Origin: Pseudovibrio denitrificans JCM 12308
Lineage (GTDB): Bacteria > Pseudomonadota > Alphaproteobacteria > Rhizobiales > Stappiaceae
Direction of reading: 5' to 3'
Assembly: GCF_001310815.1 (NCBI RefSeq)
Contig: NZ_BAZK01000021.1
Span: 1 to 64,000, forward strand
DNA: 64,000 nt
Part shown: piece by piece, positions 37,764 to 47,844 of the stretch
How positions within the stretch are numbered: position 1 is the first letter of the stretch
Layout: each line of letters opens with the position of its first letter
Made by a program: the position numbers and the translations under genes
Notes under the pieces: generated by a model
What the model was told of the DNA's origin: nothing
The model's input: only the letters and a program-made list of their open reading frames with translations
The model's database searches: none

Positions 37764-38220
37764 ATGAATAGATCTTTGTTAGCAGTTTGAAGAGCGTAAA
37801 GGCTTCGTCCTTGTTGAGATGGGCGCCGACTTCCTTTTGAATAGTGCGGAAGTAGTGGGGCCAGAGCTCTTTGTTGACGTCTGCTCCCTTCTTCGTCAGG
37901 AAGATCAGATGAGCGCGACCATCTTCTTTATCGGGTTGACGCTCCACCAAGCCCTTCTTTTCCATTCGTGAGATATGCCGCGACATGGTGAACTGGGCCA
38001 TGTAAAGCTTGTCCTGCAAATCAGCAGCCTTTGCGCCTTGCTCTCCTGCCCGCTCAATCTCCAGCATGATCTCGTACCAGACCGGATTATCAATGCCGTA
38101 GTCACGCAAGCTCCGCTCAAACCTTGGGTAGAGGTAGCGATGAGCCCGCATCAGGTGAAACCAGGCACGACTGGCCAGTTCTTCCTGATTTTCCGCTTCA
38201 ATCTCATTGTAAGTCTTCAT
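37762..38220 (-). CDS. MarR-family transcriptional regulator
   Basis: A 152-residue winged-helix regulator. The HTH is in AADLQDKLYMAQFTMSRHIS, followed by the wing with GLVERQPDKEDGRAHLIFLT. The start is ATG 38220 (MKTYNEIEAENQEEL), with AGGAT upstream; the open frame extends to 38274 but without support. The ligand is unknown. It faces the TonB receptor gene, without obvious co-transcription. Confidence 0.85.
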   Translation of the reverse strand: MKTYNEIEAENQEELASRAWFHLMRAHRYLYPRFERSLRDYGIDNPVWYEIMLEIERAGEQGAKAADLQDKLYMAQFTMSRHISRMEKKGLVERQPDKEDGRAHLIFLTKKGADVNKELWPHYFRTIQKEVGAHLNKDEAFTLFKLLTKIYS

Positions 38221-38322
38221 AAAACAACATCCTGATCGGCAATTCCGAAGACTTATCATAAGAACACCCGTCAATGCAGGGGCTCTTGAAGATACTGACA
38301 GAAAGATAAGTGCTTAGACCAC

Positions 38323-39078
38323 CTACAGAACGTGGGAGTGGATTTGCTGAGCCACGGTGTCGATGCGGTTCTGGTTGTCCCCGCCGATGACCAGATAGCG
38401 GTAGCCATTGCCGGTCCAGTCGGCGGCTGCCATGCCTTTCAGATTATCGGAGTGCATGGCGGTATCTGATGCGCCGGTGTCTTTCAGGATGCAGAATGCG
38501 ATGGGAGCGCCATTTGGATCCGCGAAGACGATCTGGATCAGCGGAGCCCCTTCATGGCCAAGGATCTGGGTTCTGAGCAGCTTCAGGCCTTGCAGGTCCG
38601 TCAGGTCGCTCAGGTTAAGCTGCTGGCCTACCGCAGCAGACGCTATGGCAAGTTCCTGCTTCAGTTCGGCTTCTGAGCGGTTGAGAGATGCAATGGTGTC
38701 TTTGACGTAAAGGGCCTGATAGCTGGCGACTTCCTGGCGCCAATCCGGTGCATCATCCGCCCAGACCATCATACCAGCGCCGATCACAAGGCCTGCCACT
38801 AGCGTTGCCGCGCGGGCGCCCCATTGGCGATAGAACGGTGTGGTCGGGATTTGCTCACTGGCGGTATCTTCAAAAATCTTCTCTTCCAGTTCCTTCAGGT
38901 GTCCTGGAGCTGGTTGGTCTGCAAAGCCGTGCTGGATGACCGGTATCAGACCTTCCAGAGCCAGAAGGCGCTGCTCAAGTATTGGGTCGTTTTCCAGATC
39001 TGCTTCGATCTGCTGGGCCAGAGAGGCTTCTGCCGTACCAGCGAGATAGGAACGCAGTTGTGCATCGGTGTATGTCAT
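38323..39078 (-). CDS. Anti-sigma factor (membrane-anchored)
   Basis: A 251-residue protein. The N-terminal ~80 residues are helical and cytoplasmic (MTYTDAQLRSYLAGTAEASL), followed by one membrane helix (ATLVAGLVIGAGMMVWA, about residues 90-107) and a periplasmic domain with SDLTDLQGLKLLRTQILG and GYRYLVIGG. This is the layout of RskA/ChrR-like and related ECF anti-sigma factors. Its ATG overlaps the stop of the sigma gene (39075-39078), so the pair is coupled. Confidence 0.8.
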   Translation of the reverse strand: MTYTDAQLRSYLAGTAEASLAQQIEADLENDPILEQRLLALEGLIPVIQHGFADQPAPGHLKELEEKIFEDTASEQIPTTPFYRQWGARAATLVAGLVIGAGMMVWADDAPDWRQEVASYQALYVKDTIASLNRSEAELKQELAIASAAVGQQLNLSDLTDLQGLKLLRTQILGHEGAPLIQIVFADPNGAPIAFCILKDTGASDTAMHSDNLKGMAAADWTGNGYRYLVIGGDNQNRIDTVAQQIHSHVL

Positions 39079-39611
39079 GCCAGCTCTCCTTTCTTCATCT
39101 GGTTGGCGTGATCCTGTTGCAAAGGTGCCAGTGTTTTGCGCGCAGCAGATAATCGACTCATGACCGTCCCAATAGGAATACCCAAAATTGCGGCTGCTTC
39201 GCGATAGGTGAATTGCTCTACAAAGACAAGTTCCACCACAGAACGCTGTCCTTCTGGCAGCTGCATCACTTGCTTAAACACTTCAGCGGCGAAAATATTC
39301 GTTTCTGGGGATGGTGACGGATCTATAAGGCCAGATTCCACGGCAGCATCAAGCTGTCCGGTCTTTCTGAGGTGCTGGCTGCGCATTTCGTTGAGCCAGA
39401 TGGACCGGCAGATGGTCATGGTCCAGGCGGCAAAGTTTGATCCGGCCTTGAACTGGCTTTCCCTTTCCAGCGCGCGCAGGCATGTGGCCTGCACCAGATC
39501 GTCTGCCAGATCCTTTTGCCCGGCCAACGATAGCGCAAAGCGCCAGAGCCTTGGCATCACTGTGATCAGATCCCCCTGAAAACGCTTCGGATATTTTTTT
39601 CCAAAATGCAT
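39075..39611 (-). CDS. ECF RNA polymerase sigma factor
   Basis: About 178 residues. Sigma-2 is seen in RLWRFALSLAGQKDLADDLVQATCLRALE and WTMTICRSIWLNEMRS; sigma-4 in LPEGQRSVVELVFVEQFTYREAAAILGIPIGTVMSRLSAARK. The start is uncertain: ATG 39611 seems best, though GTG 39671 is in frame. It is divergent from the YceI-cytochrome c gene, which is therefore a likely target. Confidence 0.88.
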   Translation of the reverse strand: MHFGKKYPKRFQGDLITVMPRLWRFALSLAGQKDLADDLVQATCLRALERESQFKAGSNFAAWTMTICRSIWLNEMRSQHLRKTGQLDAAVESGLIDPSPSPETNIFAAEVFKQVMQLPEGQRSVVELVFVEQFTYREAAAILGIPIGTVMSRLSAARKTLAPLQQDHANQMKKGELA

Positions 39612-39696
39612 CGAATAAAAGCCAGCTGTCGTGTGTTTCCCATTTGATAGCAACCAAAAATCGTCAATCACATCAAATCACGAAGGCGACATACCT

Positions 39697-40638
39697 ATGG
39701 TAAAATCCTTTTTCCGTACCTCCGCGATGCTTTTATTGTTGTCCGGCAGCGCTCTTGCACAGAGCTGGACAGTTGACAGCGACAGCTCGCGTCTTTCCTA
39801 CGGCACAATCAAAAAGAACACCGTTGGTGAGGTGAACAGCTTTGAAAAGCTTTCCGGCACGGTGTCTGAGAATGGCAAACTGCAACTGGCGATTGATCTG
39901 GGATCAGTTGAAACCAACATCGATATCCGCAACGAGCGTATGCGTCAGATCGTGTTTCAAAGCATTGGTGCGGCTGATCTGACAGCGCAGCTGGATATGG
40001 CAGAGCTGAACAAGCTTGGCGTGGGAGAAACGACCATCGTTGATCTGGAAGCCACGCTGAACCTGCTGGGAACCGAGGTTCCGCTGGAAACGGAAGTGTT
40101 TGTGGCCCGGATTTCTGAGGGCAAGGTTCTGGCGACCACCAATGACATGCTGTTTTTGGGGACAGAAGAGGCTGGTGTGAATGCTGGCGTTGATCAGCTG
40201 AAGGTGCTTGCCAAGCTGAACAGCATTACGCGGACTGTGCCGGTGACCTTGCGTCTTGTTTTGAATGCGGATGGTAAACAGGCAACTGCTGCGCCAGCGC
40301 CCGTGGCTGCCCCGGTTCAGGTGGCGCTGGCAGGTGACGTGAAGGCGGGCAAGAAGGTTTTTAAGAAGTGCAGAGCCTGCCACAGCGTGAAGGAAGGACA
40401 GAACAAGGTTGGACCCAGCCTTTATGGTGTGATTGGCAGCCAAGCAGGTGCTGTTGAGGGCTTCAAATACTCCAAAGCCATGGCGAATGCGGATGTGACC
40501 TGGGATGCTTCGAGCCTGACTGAGTTCCTCGCCAAGCCAAAGAAGTTTATTCCGAAGAACCGTATGGCCTTTGCAGGCCTGAAGAAGCCAGCAGATATTG
40601 AGAACCTGCTGGCTTATCTGGACAGCGCATCAAAATAG
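39697..40638 (+). CDS. YceI domain fused to cytochrome c
   Basis: A 313-residue exported protein with a signal peptide ending SALA. Residues ~22-200 are a YceI-like lipocalin fold (WTVDSDSSRLSYGTIKKNTVGEV at its start), which in other proteins binds isoprenoid quinones. After an Ala/Pro linker comes a class I cytochrome c with CRACH haem site and the NRMAF Met ligand. Quinone-type binding and electron transfer in one chain is an attractive reading. ATG 39697 follows AAGG. It is divergent from the ECF sigma/anti-sigma pair. Confidence 0.88.
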   Translation: MVKSFFRTSAMLLLLSGSALAQSWTVDSDSSRLSYGTIKKNTVGEVNSFEKLSGTVSENGKLQLAIDLGSVETNIDIRNERMRQIVFQSIGAADLTAQLDMAELNKLGVGETTIVDLEATLNLLGTEVPLETEVFVARISEGKVLATTNDMLFLGTEEAGVNAGVDQLKVLAKLNSITRTVPVTLRLVLNADGKQATAAPAPVAAPVQVALAGDVKAGKKVFKKCRACHSVKEGQNKVGPSLYGVIGSQAGAVEGFKYSKAMANADVTWDASSLTEFLAKPKKFIPKNRMAFAGLKKPADIENLLAYLDSASK

Positions 40639-40656
40639 CTGCGGTTTGATGCGCAA

Positions 40657-40689
40657 GCGCCCGCTCGTTTTTCCACCGCGAGTGGGCGC
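40657..40689. terminator. Hairpin between convergent genes
   Basis: GCGCCCGCTCG (40657-40667) and CGAGTGGGCGC (40679-40689) pair along 11 bases with one G-T pair. It sits between the YceI-cytochrome gene and bioZ, which face each other. No T run follows. Confidence 0.55.
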
Positions 40690-40695
40690 CCCTTG

Positions 40696-41688
40696 TTACA
40701 TGCCGATCAGCAATGAGCCACTGACGAAGCCTGCGCCAATCGCAGACAGCAACAGCTTGTCACCGGGCTTATAGCTGCGCTCTTCACGGCATTTGGATAG
40801 GCTGAATGGGATCGTTGCCGCAGAGCTGTTGCCGTACTCCCCCAGAGTCATCAGAGTCTTGCCGGTGTTTATTCCCAGATTGGTTCCAACGGCCTGAATG
40901 ATCCGTGCGTTGGCTTGATGGGGAGCCCAGTGGTCCACATCAGATGGTTTCAACCCGGCCTTATCCAATATCTTCATGGCAGAGTCTGTGAGGGTGTTCA
41001 CCGCTTTGGCGAATACGGTCTGACCGCCTTTCAAGCTCATCAGGTATTCGTTGGGGTCCATATCCGGTCGGTACGGATTGCGGCTGCCGCCACCTGAGAT
41101 CTTGATGAGATCGTAGTAAGCGCCATCGGAGGCAAGATCGGAAGCAAGAATGCCCTGCCCGTCCTGCGTTGGCGGTGTCACTACAACGGCTCCAGCCGCA
41201 TCTGCAAACAGCACGCGGCTAGCCCGTTCTTCCGGATTGATACGGCGGCTCAGGATGTTGGCTGCGACGACCAGCACCGCAATGCCCTGCGTTTTGGCAT
41301 AGGCATCGGCCATGGCGAGTGCGTAGAGGAACCCGGCGCACGCACCTGCCATATCGATGCCACCAGAGTTCGGCAGGCCGAGCTTGTGCACCAGCAGCGG
41401 AGCAGATGGTGGCAGCAGGTGATCCGGCGTGCTGGTAGCCAGCAGTGTCAGGCCGATCTTGGACGGATCGATGCCAGAATCTTCGATGGCCATTTGTGCA
41501 GCTGGCAGCGCGATGTCTGTCAGAGCTTGATCCGGCGCCACATAGCGGCGTGCGCGAATGCCTGTACGGCGCTCAATCCAGCCCTCTTCAAGGCCCAGAT
41601 CCTGCTCGATTTCAGCGTTTGCTACACGTCGTTGCGGGGCGTAGTGCCCAAAACCAATCAGTCCACCGCGATCCTTAAAGGAGTTCAT
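40696..41688 (-). CDS. bioZ: KAS III-like enzyme of the biotin operon (BioZ)
   Basis: A 330-residue beta-ketoacyl-ACP synthase III-like enzyme. The active-site Cys is in DMAGACAGFLYAL, the His in HQANARI and the Asn in GEYGNSSAATIP. As the last gene of bioBFDAZ, it matches BioZ, which in several alphaproteobacteria makes the pimeloyl-type precursor of biotin (3-ketopimeloyl-ACP from glutaryl-CoA and malonyl-ACP) in place of BioC/BioH. I choose ATG 41688, overlapping the end of bioA by 14 bases; ATG 41709 is possible. Confidence 0.85.
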   Translation of the reverse strand: MNSFKDRGGLIGFGHYAPQRRVANAEIEQDLGLEEGWIERRTGIRARRYVAPDQALTDIALPAAQMAIEDSGIDPSKIGLTLLATSTPDHLLPPSAPLLVHKLGLPNSGGIDMAGACAGFLYALAMADAYAKTQGIAVLVVAANILSRRINPEERASRVLFADAAGAVVVTPPTQDGQGILASDLASDGAYYDLIKISGGGSRNPYRPDMDPNEYLMSLKGGQTVFAKAVNTLTDSAMKILDKAGLKPSDVDHWAPHQANARIIQAVGTNLGINTGKTLMTLGEYGNSSAATIPFSLSKCREERSYKPGDKLLLSAIGAGFVSGSLLIGM

Positions 41689-42933
41689 CAGCGGCCTCGG
41701 CAATTGCATCGTAGATCTGGTTGATGTCGTCTTGCGTTACACAGTAAGGCGGCATGGAATAGAGTGTGTTGCCCAGTGGGCGCAGCAGCAGGTTCTTAGA
41801 TTTGAAGAACTCATAGAGGCGCGGGCCAATATCGGACAGATAACCGTGATCCTTCACGTTGATATCCATTGCGGCAATAGTGCCGGTCTGACGGATGTTG
41901 GTGAAGCGGTCGTCATCCTTAAAGCGCGCCAGACCTGCTGCCTGCATTTCAATGAGGTTTTCAATGCGCTCGTAGACAGGTTCGTTCTCCCAGATCTCCA
42001 GATTGGCAACTGCTGCGGCGCACGCAATCGGGTTGGCCGTGTAGGAGCTGGAGTGGAAGAAGGTTTTGCTTCTGTCTGTCGAATAATGCTCATCATAAAT
42101 AGCTGAGGAGCACATGGTGATCGCAAGTGGCAGAGACCCGCCGGTCAGGCCCTTGGAATAGCACGCGATGTCTGGCGTGATCTGGGCGTGCTCACAGGCG
42201 AACAATTTGCCTGTGCGGCCCCAGCCGGTCATCACTTCATCAGCGATGAACAGGGTGTTGTGCTTTTTGCAGGTCTCATAGAGCGCCCGCAGCGTTTCTG
42301 CGGAGTACATGAGCATGCCACCCGCGCCCAGAACCAAAGGTTCGACAATAAAGGCGGCAACATCGCCTTGAGCGCAGAGCTTTTCCAGCTGGTCGATTGT
42401 GGCTTGCTCGTTGCCCGCAGACGGGAACGGCACTTTAGCCACATCAAACAGCAGCGGATTGTAAGGCTGGTTGAACACCCCACGCTCACCAACAGACATG
42501 GTGCCGATGGTGTCGCCGTGATAGCTGTTTTCCATCACGATGATGCGCTGGCGGTTCTCGCCAGATGATGCCAGTAGCCGAGGGCCATCTTCAGCGCAAC
42601 TTCCACACTGGTGGAACCGCTGTCGGAGAAGAACACGTAATCCAGACCATCTGGTGTGCAGCTCAGCAGCTGCTGGGCCAGACGTTCAGCTGGTTCGTGG
42701 GTATGGCCAGCGAAGATCACCTGATCCAGCTTATCGGCCTGCTCTTTGATGGCGCCAATGACGTGCGGATGGCAGTGACCGTGGGTGACGACCCACCAGG
42801 ATGCGATGGCGTCGAGCAGTTTTTCACCGTCAGCCTTGGTCAGGTAAGCACCGGAACCGCCGGTAATCTTGGTCATTTCCTGCAGCACGGCATGCTGAGT
42901 GAACGGATGCCAGATCGGTGAGCTCTTGGACAT
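41675..42933 (-). CDS. bioA: Adenosylmethionine-8-amino-7-oxononanoate aminotransferase (apparent frameshift near 42558-42562)
   Basis: PLP-dependent aminotransferase of biotin synthesis, 419 residues after repair, the normal BioA length. The first part has PIWHPFTQHA and SWWVVTHGHCHPHV (typical of BioA); the second has MENSYHGDTIGTMSVG, FIADEVMTGWGRTG and the PLP Lys in CYSKGLTGGSLPL. A CTGGCGAG stretch near 42560 seems to lack one G (CTGGGCGAG), which would read HHLGENRQRIIVMENSYHG. The start is at 42933, overlapping the bioD stop by one base. Confidence 0.87.
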
Positions 42934-43571
42934 TAAGCGGTCTCCCCGGTTTGCGTGCAGAAATCTTCCAGACGGAAGTTCTCAACAAACGCTGTTCTTA
43001 TTGTTTCTGGGGTGATTTCTTTCAGCAGCGGCAAGCGGCCAAGTTTTTTGACGCCTGCGTATTCTGCAATGGTGCGCTCAGAATCTGCCACTTCATCGCC
43101 AATGAATACGATGCCGAGCAGATTGCAGCCACGGGCTCGCAGCGCTTCAATGGAAAGCAGGCTGTGATTGATGGTGCCAAGACCTGTGCGGGCGCACAGC
43201 ACAATGGGTGCCTGCCACTTTTTGAAAAGGTCGATATAGAGCGTCTCGCGGGTGAGCGGGACCATAAGGCCGCCTGCCCCTTCAACCACCAGAGGACCAT
43301 CAATCTCAGGCAGGGTCAGGTTCTCGACATCAATCAGGACGCCTTCTTCCTCTGCAGAAAAGTGCGGAGATGCCGGAATTTGCAAGCGATATGTTTCGGG
43401 CAAAGCCGTGCAGCCTGTGAGGCGTGTGACAGCCTGCGTATCTGTTTCTTCTTCCAGGCCAGACTGGACAGGTTTCCAGTAGGTGGCGGAAAGAGCCTGA
43501 GTCAGCGCTGCAGAAAAGATTGTTTTGCCGATGCCGGTGTCTGTACCAGTAACAATGATTGGTTGTGTCAT
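42933..43571 (-). CDS. bioD: Dethiobiotin synthetase
   Basis: A 212-residue ATP-dependent ligase that closes the ureido ring of dethiobiotin. The P loop is GTDTGIGKTIFSAAL (residues ~8-22) and the conserved VEGAGGLMVPL lies near residue 110; the GLGTINHSLL segment is typical. It overlaps bioF by four bases. Confidence 0.92.
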   Translation of the reverse strand: MTQPIIVTGTDTGIGKTIFSAALTQALSATYWKPVQSGLEEETDTQAVTRLTGCTALPETYRLQIPASPHFSAEEEGVLIDVENLTLPEIDGPLVVEGAGGLMVPLTRETLYIDLFKKWQAPIVLCARTGLGTINHSLLSIEALRARGCNLLGIVFIGDEVADSERTIAEYAGVKKLGRLPLLKEITPETIRTAFVENFRLEDFCTQTGETA

Positions 43572-44707
43572 GACGGAACCAGATCCATTTCCTCTGCAAG
43601 CACTTCAAACATGCTGGATACATCAGCCTTGCTGGCGTGCAAGGTCAAAGCAATACGTAGACGGGAGGTGCCACGCGGAACGGTTGGCGGGCGAATGCCG
43701 CGGATGTCGTAACCGGTTTCTTGCAGGGCCTTCGCGATACGCATGGTGCGTTTGTCATCGCCAATTAAGAACGGCAGAATATGTGTTCCGCTGCCCTTTT
43801 GACCGCACAGACGTTCCATCTCCGCATTTGCGTGGGCGACCAGATCGGCCAGTTGCTCCCGGCGCTGCGGCTGGCTCTGCACCAGTTGCAAAGACGCGCG
43901 GACGATGGCCGCAACCAGTGGAGATGGCGCCGTGGCGTAGATGAATGCGCGGGCGCGATTGATGAGATAGTCGATCATGACCGATGGACCGCACACAAGA
44001 GCGCCGGATGCGCCCAGTGCTTTGCCACAGGTGTGCAGTGAAATAACGTTTTCACGGCCTTCAAACTCAGCTGCCAGACCTCGACCACCCTTGCCCAGGA
44101 CGCCAGTCGCATGGGCCTCATCAACCAGCAGGAAGGCATCGCGTTGATCGGCAAGCTCTACCAGTTCCCTGATCGGCGCCTGATCGCCATCCATGCTGTA
44201 AAGGCTTTCGCAGGCCAACCAGATACGACCCGTGCCACCCTGCTCGCGCCATTGCCTGATACGGTCTTGCGCGTCGTCCACCTGATTGTGGCGGAAGGCC
44301 ATGGACTGCGCTGAGCCCAGTTTGATGCCGTCGTGCGCACTGGCGTGGATCAGGCTGTCGTGCAGCACCAGATCGCCATTTTGAGGAAGCGTGGAGAACA
44401 TGGCCAGATTGGCGTTGTAGCCGCCACCAAAGAACAAAGTTCGCTCAGCGCCAAAAAGCTTGGCAGCTTCTTCTTCCAATGCCTCATGTTCAGGATCATT
44501 GCCGCGCAGCAGACGGGAGCCGCCTGCCCCCATGCCAACGCCACGTTGCAGCGCATTTTCTGCTGCCAAACGCAATTCTGGCGCTGTTGTCAGCGCCAGA
44601 TAGTCGTTGGATGAGAAATCACAGCCATGCGCTTTGAGCAGGGAACGGGATCTCCCCCGTTCCGCCAGACGCTCCAGCGCACCCTGATGCTTATTCAGCA
44701 GGCTCAT
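43568..44707 (-). CDS. bioF: 8-amino-7-oxononanoate synthase
   Basis: A 379-residue PLP enzyme that joins a pimeloyl thioester and alanine. [40 protein letters not shown] and the PLP Lys in [14 protein letters not shown] are visible. I use ATG 44707 (MSLLNKHQG), overlapping the bioB end by 17 bases; GTG 44719 is also in frame. Coupled to bioD downstream. Confidence 0.92.
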   Translation of the reverse strand: MSLLNKHQGALERLAERGRSRSLLKAHGCDFSSNDYLALTTAPELRLAAENALQRGVGMGAGGSRLLRGNDPEHEALEEEAAKLFGAERTLFFGGGYNANLAMFSTLPQNGDLVLHDSLIHASAHDGIKLGSAQSMAFRHNQVDDAQDRIRQWREQGGTGRIWLACESLYSMDGDQAPIRELVELADQRDAFLLVDEAHATGVLGKGGRGLAAEFEGRENVISLHTCGKALGASGALVCGPSVMIDYLINRARAFIYATAPSPLVAAIVRASLQLVQSQPQRREQLADLVAHANAEMERLCGQKGSGTHILPFLIGDDKRTMRIAKALQETGYDIRGIRPPTVPRGTSRLRIALTLHASKADVSSMFEVLAEEMDLVPS

Positions 44708-45752
44708 GGGCAGTCGCACAGCTCTTCAGCCCCATTGGGCGGATGCCAAGGCGTTTGAACAGAGCTGCGTCCTTGGAGTCTTCAGGGTTGTCTGTGGTGA
44801 GCAGCGTGTCGCCTTTGAAGATGGAGTTTGCACCCGCAAAGAAGCTCATCGCCTGTGTTTCATCAGACATTTCCGTACGGCCTGCGGACAGGCGTACGTG
44901 GGATTTTGGCATCATGATACGCGCAACAGCGATCAGACGAACGAAGTCGATCGGATCAACCGGCTCTGCATCCTGAAGCGGTGTGCCCTCAATCGGGATA
45001 AGCATGTTGATCGGCACACTGTCCGGATGCTCATCCAATGTAGCCAGGGAAACCAGCATGTCGAGGCGATCCATATCCTTCTCGCCCATGCCGACGATGC
45101 CACCGGAACATACCTTGATGCCCGCTTCCTTCACCAGATTGAGGGTGTCGATACGGTCGGAGAACTTACGTGTTGTAATGATCTCGCTGTAGTAGCGCTC
45201 AGAGGTGTCGATGTTGTGGTTGTAATAATCCAACCCGGCATCTTTCAGGCGCAGGATCTGCTCAGGGGTCAGCATGCCAAGTGTCATGCAGCTTTCCATG
45301 CCGAGCTCTTTGACGCCTTCCACCATCATTTCGATGGCCCGCATGTCGCGGTCTTTTGGAGAACGCCAGGCAGCGCCCATGCAATAACGGGTCGCACCGC
45401 TTTCCTTCGCCTTCTTGGCTTCTTCAAGCACCATTTGCACTTCAAGCATCTTTGAAGCGGAAAGCTCGGTGTTGTTGCGAGCGGACTGACTGCAATAAGC
45501 ACAATCTTCCGGGCAACCGCCTGTCTTGATGCTCAAGAGCTGGCTCTGCTGGACCTCATTGGGGTCAAAATGCTCGCGATGAACGCAATGAGCTTTAAAC
45601 AGCAGGTCATTAAACGGCAGGTTGTAAAGGGCTTCAGCCTCTTCACGTGTCCAGTTAGTACGGATTTCTGATGAATTTTGCACGCAGTTCAACTCGTTGA
45701 TTTCCCCTAGGGCGTGTTTTGCCGTCAAATACAGCAAAAATGTGGCATGCAC
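44691..45752 (-). CDS. bioB: Biotin synthase
   Basis: Radical SAM enzyme that inserts sulfur into dethiobiotin; 353 residues. The 4Fe-4S motif is [10 protein letters not shown], preceded by QLLSIKTGG; the 2Fe-2S ligands lie in later conserved Cys/Arg blocks ([25 protein letters not shown]). The N-terminus is doubtful: ATG 45752 gives about 30 extra residues before [10 protein letters not shown], and a TTG at 45692 with AGGGGA upstream would give a typical length. It opens the biotin operon; iron-sulfur supply from the suf genes is needed for its activity. Confidence 0.92.
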   Translation of the reverse strand: MHATFLLYLTAKHALGEINELNCVQNSSEIRTNWTREEAEALYNLPFNDLLFKAHCVHREHFDPNEVQQSQLLSIKTGGCPEDCAYCSQSARNNTELSASKMLEVQMVLEEAKKAKESGATRYCMGAAWRSPKDRDMRAIEMMVEGVKELGMESCMTLGMLTPEQILRLKDAGLDYYNHNIDTSERYYSEIITTRKFSDRIDTLNLVKEAGIKVCSGGIVGMGEKDMDRLDMLVSLATLDEHPDSVPINMLIPIEGTPLQDAEPVDPIDFVRLIAVARIMMPKSHVRLSAGRTEMSDETQAMSFFAGANSIFKGDTLLTTDNPEDSKDAALFKRLGIRPMGLKSCATAHEPAE

Positions 45753-46089
45753 AATGATCTATTAGAGGAATTTATTAAAACTGCGGCGGATTGAACACCT
45801 TATATCCCTTCAGTTTTGCTGGGGTTTTGAGAGGTTCAAAACTGCAGATTTCAAAGAGCTTTACAATCGTGGAATACAAAGCTGCACTGCTCAACTGATG
45901 AGACGAATTTACTCTTTAGGTGCAAAAACAGAGAAAGCGGTTTCCGCCCTTTCAAAGACATCAGCCTCTGTTCTTCAAAACTATTATGGAAAGCTAATGC
46001 ACATCTAGTGTAAATTTTACAACCATTAATTGTATTAAACTCTTAAGCACATTACGCTCACTTCAGAATCGTTTAAATAGAGGCCTGGT
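45753..46089. other. Divergent intergenic region, bioB and secreted-protein promoters
   Basis: About 340 AT-rich bases. It must contain the bioB promoter to the left and that of the secreted paralogues to the right. I see no clear BirA or BioR site or terminator that I can defend. Confidence 0.45.
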
Positions 46090-46644
46090 ATGAGACAACT
46101 TTATTTGCTCATGATTGCTATGTTTTTAAGCTTGATGAGTGGCCAATCAGCATTCGCTCAGCTTATAGATATAGATTCTTTCAGAACAATGCGCTCAGCC
46201 TTCTTCAACTCAATTAAAGCTGTCCAAGTTAGTGTTGATGATAATGTAAAAGGCGGCTGTTTGCCCCGCCCTCAAGGGCTAAAGAAAAAGATGGAAGCCC
46301 ACCTGCGAGAGAATGGCTTTTCAATACTTGGTGAAGGTGACATTCCTGATGCTAGAGTAATACTCAGAATCGCAGGACTTAGGACGGAGGCCGGTTGTGT
46401 GGGTTACATCAACACAGTAATCGCCTTTTTTGTATATGGTTATGTCCCAGAATCTGAGTATGTAGAGCCCGCCACCTCATCTTACATTGGTAGCGAATTT
46501 AGTATTGGTGCATTAATGCTATCGGGCTTCAACACTAATATGCAAATGCGTCTTGAGAAAGTCGCAGAGTTGCATGCAAAAAAACTTCAAGTTGAAGTTA
46601 TGCGCGGAAAACTTCACCTTCTAAAAAACATTAATTCTCAATAA
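46090..46644 (+). CDS. Secreted protein of unknown family, first of two paralogues
   Basis: A 184-residue protein with a signal peptide (MRQLYLLMIAMFLSLMSGQSAFA). The mature part contains GGCLPRPQ near residue 56 and AGCVGYINTV near 100, so two Cys that could form a disulfide, and a C-terminal LEKVAELHAKKLQVEV-MRGKL segment. It matches the next gene closely in layout and motifs. AGAGG lies ahead of ATG 46090. Function unknown; periplasmic or outer-membrane location is likely. Confidence 0.78.
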   Translation: MRQLYLLMIAMFLSLMSGQSAFAQLIDIDSFRTMRSAFFNSIKAVQVSVDDNVKGGCLPRPQGLKKKMEAHLRENGFSILGEGDIPDARVILRIAGLRTEAGCVGYINTVIAFFVYGYVPESEYVEPATSSYIGSEFSIGALMLSGFNTNMQMRLEKVAELHAKKLQVEVMRGKLHLLKNINSQ

Positions 46645-46725
46645 ATTAGTAAGTTCATCACCTCTCTCAGGAAGGTGAAAGGGCATTTGAGGCTGACTCT
46701 TTAAACAGTTAGAGCAAGATTTGTT

Positions 46726-47286
46726 ATGAAATCAAATTATTTATCCATCGCAGCTTTGTTTGTGAGCTTGATATACACCCAGACTGCCTTTGCGGCAAGC
46801 TTATCTTCTTACGAGGCGGTGGATGCTGCTTTCCTCACTTCAATTAACACCGTTGAAGTTCGCATCGATGATCAAGTTAGTGGAGGATGTTTGCCACGCC
46901 CTCAACAACTTAAGCACATAGTACGAGCCAACTTAACAGAAGATGGATTTTTAGTCGTTGAAGAAGGGCGAGAGTCTGATGCTCGAATTGAGATAAGCGC
47001 CCTAGGTTATAGAACCAAAGCTGGCTGCGTCGTTCACATCAGGACGGATGTAGCCTTTTATACGTTGGGTTTTGTACCGGAGTCAGAGTTTGTGAAAGTA
47101 GGAACCTCCGGTGTGATTAATACCGAGTTGAATGTTGGGGAGAGGCTGTTAACAGGCTCCAATATGCAGAGTCGTCTTGATAAAGTTGTAATGTTGCATG
47201 CAAAGCAACTCAATTTGGAGATCACGCGAGGAAAACTCTATATACTAAAAGGTGTAAGGGATAAAAATCTCTACATTGCGCCTTGA
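46726..47286 (+). CDS. Secreted protein of unknown family, second paralogue
   Basis: A 186-residue protein with a signal peptide ending AFA. It repeats the plan of the previous product: DDQVSGGCLPRPQQLK, DARIEISALGYRTKAGC, VPESEFVKVGTSG and MLHAKQLNLEITRGKLYIL. The pair arose by tandem duplication, 81 bases apart. Not recognised as a named family. Confidence 0.78.
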   Translation: MKSNYLSIAALFVSLIYTQTAFAASLSSYEAVDAAFLTSINTVEVRIDDQVSGGCLPRPQQLKHIVRANLTEDGFLVVEEGRESDARIEISALGYRTKAGCVVHIRTDVAFYTLGFVPESEFVKVGTSGVINTELNVGERLLTGSNMQSRLDKVVMLHAKQLNLEITRGKLYILKGVRDKNLYIAP

Positions 47287-47687
47287 AGTGCATCAGACCG
47301 TCTATCACTACTTCTATTCATAGCGTGAGCGGATCAGGGTGAGTTGTTATAGTTTAACAAAGGGAAAACGATAGCAAGTTCATTCTGATCCAGCCCTTAA
47401 ATACGTAACCATCAGAAATTAAAAAGAAAATCTGTATTTTCGCTTGCCGCTGAAACTTAGGCAGTAACGCACCAACAAGCTTGTAAAGCTCATCTTGAGC
47501 AATTCTCACACTCTATGTTTCTATCAAAGTTTCAAGTCGTTATTTAGTAAAGATGTCACGAAATGGACTGTGGCAGGAGTAACAACTCATTAGGTTATCC
47601 TGAAAATAGACCGAATCAGAAAGGATACAAAACTGTCAAACAGTCCAACTAACTTTTAGGAAGAAGATGCCAAGCCGTTTAAAAAAG
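47287..47687. other. Intergenic region with no gene seen
   Basis: About 400 AT-rich bases between the secreted paralogue and tRNA-Arg. No open frame, repeat or terminator that I can support. Confidence 0.45.
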
Positions 47688-47764
47688 TGGCGATCCCTGC
47701 AGGATTCGAACCTGCGACCGTCGGCTTAGAAGGCCGGTGCTCTATCCAGCTGAGCTAAGGGACC
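47688..47764 (-). tRNA. tRNA-Arg (anticodon TCT)
   Basis: On the minus strand the gene starts GGTCCCT and ends AGGGATC-G-CCA with CCA encoded. The anticodon loop reads CTTCTAA, giving TCT. The D arm (TAGCTCAGCTGG) and T arm (GGTTCGAATCC) are regular. Confidence 0.95.
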
Positions 47765-47844
47765 GCTTTGGCTCGGGGCGATCAGCTCGCCCCTTGCGTG
47801 AGATGTTTCATAAGGCCGTTAGAGAATAATCTCAATGGCGAAAC

